NCBI GenBank assembly: GCA_964429385.1 | Contig: CAYSBR010000020.1 | Coordinates: 1-64,000, forward strand | Source: UBA2377 sp964429385 | GTDB taxonomy: Bacteria > Verrucomicrobiota > Verrucomicrobiia > Opitutales > Opitutaceae | Direction of reading: 5' to 3' | Length of the DNA: 64,000 nt | Shown: piece by piece, positions 49,580 to 57,275 of the stretch | Layout: every line of letters begins with the position of its first letter | Numbering within the stretch: position 1 is the first letter of the stretch | Program-made: the position numbers and the translations under genes | The notes under the pieces: generated by a model | The model's input: the letters and a program-made list of their open reading frames with translations, nothing else | Told to the model about the DNA's origin: nothing | Database searches by the model: none

Positions 49580-50716
49580 ATGTCCTTCCAATTGCTCAAG
49601 ACCGATACCGCCACCGGTGCGCGCCGCGGGCGGCTGCAGACCCGGCACGGGGTGGTGGAAACGCCCATCTTTATGCCGGTGGGCACGCAGGGCACGGTGA
49701 AGGCGCTCACGCCGGCGCAGCTGCGCGAGATCGGCGCCCAGATCATCCTCGGCAACACCTACCATCTCAACCTGCGCCCGACGTCGGAATTGGTCCGCGA
49801 TCTGGGCGGGTTGCACCGGTTCATGGGCTGGGATGGGCCGATCCTGACCGACAGTGGCGGGTTTCAGGTCTTCTCGCTGGCGAAGCTGCGCAAGCTGAAG
49901 GAGGACGGCATCGAGTTTCAGTCGCACCTCGACGGGGCGAAACTTTTTCTCGGCCCGAAGGAAGTCATGGGCATCCAGCGGAATCTGGGCAGCGACATCG
50001 CGATGGTGATTGATGAGTGCCCGCCCTGGCCCTGCGAACGCGATGCCTGCGCCGCGGCGGTCGCACGGAGCTACCGGTGGGCGCAACAGTGCCGGCAGAT
50101 CGCGGCGGACAGCGGTTTCCTGACGGCGGGCCATCATGTGTTCGCGATCGTGCAGGGCTCGACCTTCGACGATCTGCGGCGCGAGGCGGCGGAGTCGCTG
50201 GCGGCGCTGGATTTTCCCGGCTATGCCGTTGGCGGGGTGAGCGTGGGCGAACCGGAGCCGGAGATGCTGAAGCAGGTGGGGGCGAGCACCCCGTTCATGC
50301 CGGCGCACAAACCGCGTTACACGATGGGGCTCGGCACACCGCCGCAGCTGCTCAAGATGATCGCGCTGGGCGTGGACATGTTCGACTGCGTGCTGCCTTC
50401 GCGCGTGGCGCGCAACGGACTCGTCTTTACGCCCGATGGGCCGATCAACCTGCGGAATGAGAAATTCCGCGCCGACCCGCGACCGATCAGCGACGAGGTG
50501 CAAAACTACACGACCGGTTTTTCCCGCGCCTATCTGCGACACCTGACCGTGGCGGGTGAGATCCTGAGTTGCACGCTGCTCACGCTGCACAATCTGCATT
50601 TCTACCTCGATCTGATGGCGCAGGCGCGGGCGCACATCGAGGCGGGCGACTACGGGACGTGGCACCGCGCGTGGGTCGAGCGCTACGAGGCCGGTGCGGC
50701 GGCGCGGCTGGCGTGA
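49580..50716 (+). CDS. tgt: tRNA-guanine transglycosylase lacking the zinc cysteines
   Basis: Exchanges G34 for preQ1 in queuosine-type tRNAs. The ATG at 49580 (MSFQLLKTD) gives 378 residues. Catalytic D91 (LTDSGGFQVFSL) and D269 (MFDCVLPSR) are present, as is the substrate loop. In most bacteria three cysteines (CxCxxC) and a histidine bind structural zinc just after RPLDxx; here the same stretch reads DEVQNYTTGFSRAY, with V307, N309 and T312 in place of the cysteines, and only H337 (LTLHNLH) is kept. The enzyme is probably zinc-free but looks otherwise intact. No queuosine synthesis gene is adjacent. Confidence 0.93.
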   Translation: MSFQLLKTDTATGARRGRLQTRHGVVETPIFMPVGTQGTVKALTPAQLREIGAQIILGNTYHLNLRPTSELVRDLGGLHRFMGWDGPILTDSGGFQVFSLAKLRKLKEDGIEFQSHLDGAKLFLGPKEVMGIQRNLGSDIAMVIDECPPWPCERDACAAAVARSYRWAQQCRQIAADSGFLTAGHHVFAIVQGSTFDDLRREAAESLAALDFPGYAVGGVSVGEPEPEMLKQVGASTPFMPAHKPRYTMGLGTPPQLLKMIALGVDMFDCVLPSRVARNGLVFTPDGPINLRNEKFRADPRPISDEVQNYTTGFSRAYLRHLTVAGEILSCTLLTLHNLHFYLDLMAQARAHIEAGDYGTWHRAWVERYEAGAAARLA

Positions 50717-50758
50717 ACCGGAGTCAGGCGAAGAGAAAGCCACCGATCACCCGGATGG

Positions 50759-50783
50759 GCGCCCCTCATTCGATGAGAGGCGC
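50759..50783 (+). terminator. Hairpin between convergent tgt and peptidase genes
   Basis: GCGCCCCTCAT (50759-50769) pairs with ATGAGAGGCGC (50773-50783) with one mismatch and a three-base loop. No long T tract follows on either side. It lies in the 161-base convergent region and may help end both transcripts. Confidence 0.35.
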
Positions 50784-50877
50784 GATTGCCGGACCGTGCT
50801 GTGAGCTATCACGTCTTCCTGTTGGCAAATCTCCCGTTCATCGCCGATTTGTTTTTTCGGCCGAGCGCCCGGATCAG

Positions 50878-52491
50878 TCAGGGCCGGACGGGTTCGCGCC
50901 ACACCGGCAGCGGGCGTCCCTCTTCGATCCAAGAATCGAGAAAGCCCCAGTTGACCAAGCCATCATCGGCGGTCGGCTCCAAAAGCAGGACTGCGAGGCG
51001 GGCGAGCGGCTGGCGCAGGGAAACCCGGAACCCGCCGGCGGGGGCGGTGGTTTCCTGCGGGGGCTCCCAGTTGCCGGAGAGGCTGCGTTCGTAGCGACCT
51101 TGGAACAGGCGCTCGGCCTTGTGGGTTGCAGTCACTTGAAATGATTGTGCCGGCCCGTGCCAGTCGGCGGGCAGGGTCTCCACCTGGAGGCCGTGGCGTT
51201 GCAGTTGGGTCACCAGTGCGCTGGCATCGGCGGTGAGGAGATAGGCTTCGGGCACCTCCACCCAGTCGGTCCCCTCAAATCCGGTGGCGGCCGGCATGAC
51301 CTCGGGGCGCACTTCATCGCGCCGGAGGTAGAGGGGTTCACCGGTCTGAGGATGAGTGCTCTGGGTGACCGCGCCCATCAGGATCTCGTGCGGCGGCGGA
51401 TTGGTCGGGAGGGTGCCGCGCAAGGGGATTTTCGCGCCCGGCAGCTGCGCGCGGTCGTGAGCGGATTGGGTTTCGACGAGGTGTTTCACCTCGTCGGCGG
51501 AATCCGTCAGATAGTCGAGGATCGCCACGAGGAAGCGCTTGGAGGCCTGGGTGCGCGCTTCGAAGGTGAGGTAGCTGTAGGATTCGCTCAGGATGGCCAG
51601 GCGTCCGCGAACCGCGGTGTAGTTGGTGACGAAGCGCGGGCGGGCGTCGAACGTCCACCAGCCGCGCAGGCCATGGCGTTCCATCACGTTGCCGTAATGC
51701 CAGAAATGCCAGCCCCAACGCCGGACCACGTCGTCGGTCACGGTCGGCAGCAAGTTTTCGCGGAGAAAACGGTCGAGCGGGGCCGGCGTGGCCGGGTGCA
51801 GCCCCGGGGCGTAGGTGAGGTGGTAGGCGTGGTGGGTGCCATTGGTGGTGTGCAGATCCACGACCACGTGCGGATCCCATTCGTCGAGCAGGCGGGCGAA
51901 GGCCCGGGACTCGGGCGCATCGAGCTTCATCATGTCGCGGTTGAGATCGAGCTTCTGGGCATTCTCGCGCGTGCCCATGCCCGCGAGCGGGCCGTGCTGG
52001 CCGATGCGGTTGCGCGGGTCGAGGGAGTCGTTGCCGTCCGGATTGTAGTTGGGGCCGATCAACAGCACGAGGTCGCGGGTCCACGCGGCGTGGCCGCCCC
52101 GGGCCAGTGTGCGCACGAGCTGCAGCAACGCTTCTTTGCCGTCGGACTCGCCCGCGTGGATGTTGCCCTTGAGATAGACGCGCAGTTTGCCGGAGGCGCG
52201 CACGGCGGCCGGCGTGGCGGCGGCAGCGGAGTCCGGCCCCACGATGAGGAGGGGCAGGGGGCGGCCTTGGTTGGATTCGCCGAAGCGGGTCAGGTGCATC
52301 CGCGGGTTCAGCGCGGCGGCCTGCTCCAAATGCGCAATGACTTCGGCGCTCGTGGAGGTCTCCTGCCAGTCGGTGCGTTCCGGCCGCAGGGTCAACCCGG
52401 CGGCAGAGGCGGTGCCGCTCAGGACGACGAGGGCGAGGAGCTGGAGCAATCCGGGAAAGCGAGACAGGCGGCGTGGTCGGGACGGCATCAT
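50878..52491 (-). CDS. Exported M14-family zinc carboxypeptidase
   Basis: A 537-residue secreted peptidase (a GTG three codons upstream at 52500 is an alternative start). A signal peptide covers about residues 1-32 (hydrophobic FPGLLQLLALVVLSG). The M14 zinc motif HxxE lies in GNIHAGESDGKEA, a third ligand is likely the histidine in VVDLHTTNGTHHA, and the catalytic glutamate fits SESYSYLTF. The domain is the M14 type found in large bacterial putative peptidases; substrate is unknown. It is transcribed alone, toward tgt. Confidence 0.85.
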   Translation of the reverse strand: MMPSRPRRLSRFPGLLQLLALVVLSGTASAAGLTLRPERTDWQETSTSAEVIAHLEQAAALNPRMHLTRFGESNQGRPLPLLIVGPDSAAAATPAAVRASGKLRVYLKGNIHAGESDGKEALLQLVRTLARGGHAAWTRDLVLLIGPNYNPDGNDSLDPRNRIGQHGPLAGMGTRENAQKLDLNRDMMKLDAPESRAFARLLDEWDPHVVVDLHTTNGTHHAYHLTYAPGLHPATPAPLDRFLRENLLPTVTDDVVRRWGWHFWHYGNVMERHGLRGWWTFDARPRFVTNYTAVRGRLAILSESYSYLTFEARTQASKRFLVAILDYLTDSADEVKHLVETQSAHDRAQLPGAKIPLRGTLPTNPPPHEILMGAVTQSTHPQTGEPLYLRRDEVRPEVMPAATGFEGTDWVEVPEAYLLTADASALVTQLQRHGLQVETLPADWHGPAQSFQVTATHKAERLFQGRYERSLSGNWEPPQETTAPAGGFRVSLRQPLARLAVLLLEPTADDGLVNWGFLDSWIEEGRPLPVWREPVRP

Positions 52492-52626
52492 CGGGCGCAC
52501 CTTGGCACCGGCGGAGGCTGACTGGCAATCGGAAGCGATGGATAAAGCGGATGGCCGTGTTCACCGCATGAAGGCCAGGGATTTGCTGGCTTGAGTGCGG
52601 GGAAATCTTCCGCATGACATGCAGCC

Positions 52627-53553
52627 ATGCGCATTCTCGTCACCGGTGGCGCCGGATTCCTGGGCTCCCATCTTTGCGACCGGCTGCTGGCCGGCGGCCA
52701 TGAGGTCATCTGCCTCGACAATCTGTTCACGGGGCGGAAAACCAATATCGCCCACTTGCTGGGCCATGCCGGTTTCGAGTTTGTGCGGCACGATGTGACC
52801 GATCCTTTCAAGTATGAGGTGGATCAGATCTATAACCTGGCCTGTCCCGCCTCGCCGCCGCACTACCAATACAATCCGATCAAAACCACCAAGACCTCGG
52901 TGATGGGAGCGATCAACTGCCTCGGGCTGGCCAAGCGCGTGAAGGCGCGGGTCTTCCAGGCCAGTACTTCAGAGGTGTATGGCGATCCCGAGGTGCATCC
53001 GCAGCCGGAGAGCTACTGGGGGCATGTGAATCCCATCGGCCGCCGCTCCTGTTATGATGAGGGCAAGCGTGTCGCGGAGACGCTCTTCTTTGACTACCAC
53101 CGGGAGAACAAGGTCGATATCCGCATCGTCCGCATCTTCAACACCTATGGCCCGCGCATGCATCCCAACGACGGGCGGGTTGTTTCCAATTTCATTGTGC
53201 AGGCGCTCCGGGGCGAGGATCTCACGGTCTATGGTGACGGCACGCAGACGCGCTCGTTCTGCTACGTGGATGATCTCATCGAGGGCTTCGTGCGGTTGAT
53301 GAACCAGACGGCGACGGTCGGCCCGATCAATATCGGCAACCCCGGTGAATTTACCATGCTCGAACTCGCGGAGCAGGTGCTGAAGCTCGTCGGGGGCCAG
53401 TCGAAGATCGTCCATAAACCCCTGCCGGCGGACGACCCGAAGCAACGCCGGCCCGATATTACGCTGGCGAAGAAGCACCTCGACTGGGCTCCGACCGTGC
53501 CGCTGGAGGAAGGCCTCAAGCGGACGATCGCGTATTTCAGGACGCAGGTGTGA
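52627..53553 (+). CDS. UDP-glucuronic acid decarboxylase (UDP-xylose synthase)
   Basis: Short-chain dehydrogenase/reductase of extended type that converts UDP-glucuronate to UDP-xylose with bound NAD. The 308-residue enzyme has the Rossmann motif GGAGFLGSHL (7-16), the family-specific YNLACPASPPHYQYNPIKT segment, the catalytic serine/threonine region STSEVYGDP and the YDEGKR motif (about 139-144) that distinguishes UXS. RIFNTYGPRMHPNDGRVV is also typical. It supplies pentose for surface polysaccharide. Confidence 0.92.
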   Translation: MRILVTGGAGFLGSHLCDRLLAGGHEVICLDNLFTGRKTNIAHLLGHAGFEFVRHDVTDPFKYEVDQIYNLACPASPPHYQYNPIKTTKTSVMGAINCLGLAKRVKARVFQASTSEVYGDPEVHPQPESYWGHVNPIGRRSCYDEGKRVAETLFFDYHRENKVDIRIVRIFNTYGPRMHPNDGRVVSNFIVQALRGEDLTVYGDGTQTRSFCYVDDLIEGFVRLMNQTATVGPINIGNPGEFTMLELAEQVLKLVGGQSKIVHKPLPADDPKQRRPDITLAKKHLDWAPTVPLEEGLKRTIAYFRTQV

Positions 53554-53583
53554 GCCGGATTCCCCGCCGCGCCTTTGCCGCCC

Positions 53584-53608
53584 GCTTGTAACGTATTGCG
53601 TTACAAGC
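53584..53608 (+). terminator. Bidirectional hairpin between convergent genes
   Basis: GCTTGTAACG (53584-53593) and CGTTACAAGC (53599-53608) form a perfect 10-base stem with a TATTG loop; CCC (53581-53583) can also pair GGG (53610-53612) past a one-base bulge. It lies between the UXS gene and the convergent transglutaminase gene and includes the latter's stop codon (53601-53603). It lacks a T tract, so termination is plausible but unproven. Confidence 0.5.
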
Positions 53609-54482
53609 CGGGTGGGGCGGTCACGGTGGCGTCGGCGTCGAGGAGGGTGACGCGTACGTCCACCTGCAGCACGCGGTCCTGGGTGCCGCGGTAGGTGCCC
53701 TTGAGCGGCGGCACATCCGAGTAGTCGCGCCCGGCGCCGATGCGCACGTAGTGATTGTTGACCTGCTGGTTGTTGGTCGGGTCGAGCCCGCACCAGCCAT
53801 GGCCGGGCAGCCAGATCTCGACCCAGGCATGGCTGGCCTGCGCGCCTTTGAGCTGCTCGGCGGGACCGTTGTAAAGATAGCCGCTGACATAGCGCGCGGG
53901 GATCTTGATGGCCCGGCAGAGGCCGAGCATGACGTGGGCGAAGTCCTGGCAGACGCCTTTGCGCAGATCGAGCGACTCCTTCATCGTGGTGTGCACGTGG
54001 GTGGAGGCCGGTTCGTAGCGAAACTCGCGGTGGATCCAGCGCATGAATTTCAACGCGGCCTGCCAGGCGTCGGTTTCCCCGGCGGCGATGTCGAGCGCGA
54101 GCTTCCAGACTTCGATGTCGCTGTTCACGAAGGTGCTGGGCTGGAGAAAATCATAGCAGCGGTCGAATTCGCTGCTGGTCGCGAGTTTTTCGAGGGGGAT
54201 GAGGGCGGCGTCTTCGGGCAGGCCGGGAGCGTTGCGGGTGGTGACGACGGAAGTGGCCTCGACGGTGAGTTCACCGTGGGGCCGCGACAGTTCGAATATA
54301 TGCACGCAGTTGAGATAGAAATCGTGGTAGTGCGTGAGCCGGGTGGCGGGCAGCACCTTGAGCAGGAAGCTGAGCCGCTGCTGGGTGGGCGTGTCGCCGG
54401 GTTGCAGGCGCGCTTCATTGAAGCTGTCCTGCACCGGCACGGCATACTGGTAATGCGTGCGGTGAAAAACCGAGAGTTTCAT
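53601..54482 (-). CDS. Transglutaminase-like cysteine peptidase/transferase
   Basis: A 293-residue protein from ATG 54482. The N-terminal beta-rich domain (MKLSVFHRTHYQYAVPVQDSFNEARL) is the one found before bacterial transglutaminase-like domains. The catalytic triad is visible: cysteine in GVCQDFAH, histidine in ASHAWVEIWLPGHGW and aspartate in LDPTNN. It overlaps the alpha-E gene by four bases (ATGA), and is the third gene of the ATP-grasp/alpha-E/transglutaminase operon. Confidence 0.92.
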   Translation of the reverse strand: MKLSVFHRTHYQYAVPVQDSFNEARLQPGDTPTQQRLSFLLKVLPATRLTHYHDFYLNCVHIFELSRPHGELTVEATSVVTTRNAPGLPEDAALIPLEKLATSSEFDRCYDFLQPSTFVNSDIEVWKLALDIAAGETDAWQAALKFMRWIHREFRYEPASTHVHTTMKESLDLRKGVCQDFAHVMLGLCRAIKIPARYVSGYLYNGPAEQLKGAQASHAWVEIWLPGHGWCGLDPTNNQQVNNHYVRIGAGRDYSDVPPLKGTYRGTQDRVLQVDVRVTLLDADATVTAPPGL

Positions 54483-55558
54483 CGGCCGACGGGAGCGGAG
54501 GGAGGCCGGGCGGCCTGTTGCTGCTGTTCTTCCTGCTGGCGCCATTCGTTTTCGGTGCCGGTCTGGAAGGGCTGGAAGATGTAGGTTTGAAAGAGCGCTT
54601 CGCCGATGGCGTTGAGCTTGGCCTGGAGCTGGTCGATGTAGGCGTGCAGATCGGGGCGAAAGATGTCGGCGGCGGCGCTGAACTGGAGCTCGGCGAGAAG
54701 CCGGCCGGCGTGCTTTTCGGCGTCGTTGCTGAAGCGGCCCTCGGCGACTCCGGAAATGCGGCGCAACGCCTGGTTCACCTGGTGTACACAGAAGCGCACG
54801 GAGCGCGGGAAGTCCTCGGAGAGGAGCAGGAATTCCGCGACTTCCATGGGCTGGACTTCAGAGCCGTGGAGGGACTTGTAGGCATCCCAGGCGCTGCAGG
54901 AGCGCAGCATGGCGGACCAGCCCAGCACATCGGCCTGGCGGTCGGCGACCGGGCCGCCCTGGTCGGAAATCGAGGCGTGGCGCACATCGAGCATGCGCGA
55001 GGTCTTGTCGGCGCGTTCGAGGTGCCGGCCGGCCTGCATGAAGAGCCAGCCTTCGTTGCGGACGATGGTGGCATCGGCCATGCCCTGCAGGAGGAGGGAG
55101 CCGTTGCGCACATCGTTGAAAAACTCAGAGGGGTTGTCTTCCCACTGATGCCGGGCCTGCGCGCTGCGGAGAAAGAGATAGAGGCGGTTGAGCGCCTCCC
55201 AGAATTCGACGGTGACCTGATCGCGGACGGTGCGGGCGTTTTCGCGGGCCTGGCTGATCGAGGAGAGGATCGAGTTGGGGTTGGCGTCCTGGAAGATGAA
55301 GAACTCGGTGACGTTCTGCCCGCTGGCGCGGGGGTAGAGCTGGAAGAAGAGTTCCTCGTCCCCGGTGGTCTGCACAATGGGCATCCAGTGGCCGATGAGC
55401 GCGGCATCGTCGAGATTGCGCAGGTTGAGGAGGAGCTGGAGGTTCACGTCCACGAGGCGCGCCGTGTTTTCGGCGCGCTCGACGTAGCGGCTCATCCAGT
55501 AAAGACCGTTGGCAACGCGGCTGAGCATGGTGGTGGAGAAATTCCGAAGGTCAGACAT
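54479..55558 (-). CDS. Alpha-E domain protein
   Basis: A 359-residue helical protein of the alpha-E (DUF403) family, recognisable from LSRVANGLYWMSRYVERAENTARL (about 12-35) and repeated helical segments. A start at M12 (55525) is also possible. The final 25 residues are glutamine-rich (RQQEEQQQQ). The family nearly always occurs with circularly permuted ATP-grasp and transglutaminase proteins, as here, and is thought to be part of peptide or amide ligation and processing, though substrates are unknown. Confidence 0.88.
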   Translation of the reverse strand: MSDLRNFSTTMLSRVANGLYWMSRYVERAENTARLVDVNLQLLLNLRNLDDAALIGHWMPIVQTTGDEELFFQLYPRASGQNVTEFFIFQDANPNSILSSISQARENARTVRDQVTVEFWEALNRLYLFLRSAQARHQWEDNPSEFFNDVRNGSLLLQGMADATIVRNEGWLFMQAGRHLERADKTSRMLDVRHASISDQGGPVADRQADVLGWSAMLRSCSAWDAYKSLHGSEVQPMEVAEFLLLSEDFPRSVRFCVHQVNQALRRISGVAEGRFSNDAEKHAGRLLAELQFSAAADIFRPDLHAYIDQLQAKLNAIGEALFQTYIFQPFQTGTENEWRQQEEQQQQAARPPSAPVGR

Positions 55559-55660
55559 CCAAACGCCAAAGTTGGCGGGCGCGGCGCGGATGGCTGGGTT
55601 TGCTTGATCAGGTTTGGACTTGGGCGGTTGAGGTGGGTGGCTTGGCGCCGCGATGGGCGG

Positions 55661-57133
55661 TCATTCGTCGCCGTAGAGGACCCAGGTGTCCTTGCTGCCG
55701 CCGCCCTGCGAGGAGTTGACGATCAGCGACCCGGGGCGGAGGGCCACGCGGGTGAGTCCGCCGGGGATGATGACGGGTTTCTCGCCGTAAAGGATGAAGG
55801 GGCGGAGGTCGATGTGGCGGCCGGCGAACTCACTGTCGCACCAGGTGGGATGGCGGGAGAGGCTGATGACGGGCTGGGCAATGTAATTGCGCGGCTCGGC
55901 GGCGACCCGGCGGCGGAATTCGTCGCACTCGGCCTTGGTGGCCTGCGGACCGATGAGCATGCCGTAGCCGCCGGCTTCGTTGGCGGCTTTCACCACGAGC
56001 TGCTCGATATTGTCGAGGATGTAGCGCCGGTCTCCCTCCTCGTTGGCGAGGTAGGTGTCCACGTTCGGGAGGATGGGCTCCTGGTCGAGGTAGTATTTGA
56101 TCATGCGCGGCACGAAGCGGTAGATGACCTTGTCGTCGGCCACGCCGGTGCCGATGGAGTTGGCAAGCGAGACATGGCCGGCGCGGCAGGCCTGCACAAG
56201 GCCGGGCACGCCGAGCACGGAGTCGCGCCGGAAGACGGTGGGATCGAGGAAGTCATCATCAATGCGCCGGTAGATGACGTGGACGGGCTGAAGGCCCTTG
56301 GTCGTGCGCATGAAGACCCGCTGGTCGCGCACAAAGAGATCCCGCCCCTCCACAATCTCGATCCCCATCTGCCGGGCGAGGTAGGTGTGCTCGAAGTAGG
56401 CCGAATTGTGGGCGCCGGGGGTGAGCAGGACGATGGTGGGATCGCTGACCCCGGGCGGGGCGATATGCTGGAGCATGGCGACGAGTTCCGCCGGATACTG
56501 TTCAACGGGCCGCACGCCGATGGCCTCAAAACTGCGGGGGAAGGTGCGTTTGAGCGCGCGGCGGTTTTCGAGCACGTAGCTCACGCCCGAAGGACAGCGG
56601 GCGTTGTCCTCCAGCACGAGATAACGCCCGTCCCGGTCGCGGATGATGTCGGTGCCGCAGATGTGGATGTAGGTGTCGCGGGGCACCTGGAAGTTCACGA
56701 ACTCGCGCCGGAAATGCCGGGCGGAGAGCACATACTGGGCGGGGATGGTGCCGTCGTTGAGGATGTGCTGGTCGTGGTAGATGTCGTGGAGAAAGAGGTT
56801 GAGGGCGGTGATGCGCTGGATGAGGCCGTTCTCGAGGTGCTCCCATTCCCGGGCGGGGATGATGCGCGGCACGAGATCGAAGGGGAAAATGCGCTCGCTG
56901 CCCTTGGCGTCGCCATAGACGTTGAACGTGATGCCCTGGCGGAGGAAGGCGAGGTCCACGGCTTCCTGCCGGGCCTTGAACTCGGCGGGCGTGAGACTGT
57001 CCAGCCGCTGGAGAAACCGGGCATAGTGCGGCCTGATCTTCCCGTCCCCCAGCAGCATTTCGTCGAAATGCCCGGTTGTGTCATAGGGGGTGAAGAAACC
57101 GGAGGATGCGGGGAAAGGATCGGGTGAGGACAT
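55661..57133 (-). CDS. Circularly permuted ATP-grasp (type 2) protein
   Basis: A 490-residue protein from ATG 57133, preceded by a longer frame that is not needed. It has the DUF404/DUF407 features GITFNVYGD, EWEHLENGLIQRITALNLFLHDIYHDQHIL, LVLEDNARCPSGVSYVLENR, and ending DLRPFILYGEKPVIIPGGLTR and NSSQGGGSKDTWV. The family is predicted to ligate amide bonds using ATP. It is the first gene of the operon, 102 bases before the alpha-E gene, and divergent from secA. Confidence 0.92.
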   Translation of the reverse strand: MSSPDPFPASSGFFTPYDTTGHFDEMLLGDGKIRPHYARFLQRLDSLTPAEFKARQEAVDLAFLRQGITFNVYGDAKGSERIFPFDLVPRIIPAREWEHLENGLIQRITALNLFLHDIYHDQHILNDGTIPAQYVLSARHFRREFVNFQVPRDTYIHICGTDIIRDRDGRYLVLEDNARCPSGVSYVLENRRALKRTFPRSFEAIGVRPVEQYPAELVAMLQHIAPPGVSDPTIVLLTPGAHNSAYFEHTYLARQMGIEIVEGRDLFVRDQRVFMRTTKGLQPVHVIYRRIDDDFLDPTVFRRDSVLGVPGLVQACRAGHVSLANSIGTGVADDKVIYRFVPRMIKYYLDQEPILPNVDTYLANEEGDRRYILDNIEQLVVKAANEAGGYGMLIGPQATKAECDEFRRRVAAEPRNYIAQPVISLSRHPTWCDSEFAGRHIDLRPFILYGEKPVIIPGGLTRVALRPGSLIVNSSQGGGSKDTWVLYGDE

Positions 57134-57275
57134 GGCTGAACGGCTGCCAAGCAGGTCGCGTGCAAGTTTGGCAAAACTTGTGCGAAACTTTGCAGGAAAG
57201 CCCGGCGAGGGGGCCAAGATGATCGGTATTTGTCATTTGCCAAGCCCCCATGGCGGGCTATGGTCCGGACCCTTC

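Noticed and set aside
54518..57127. Long plus-strand open frame opposite the alpha-E and ATP-grasp genes
   Set aside because: The minus-strand genes have recognised domains in the correct order; the plus frame has valine/glycine-rich low-complexity translation typical of an antisense shadow.
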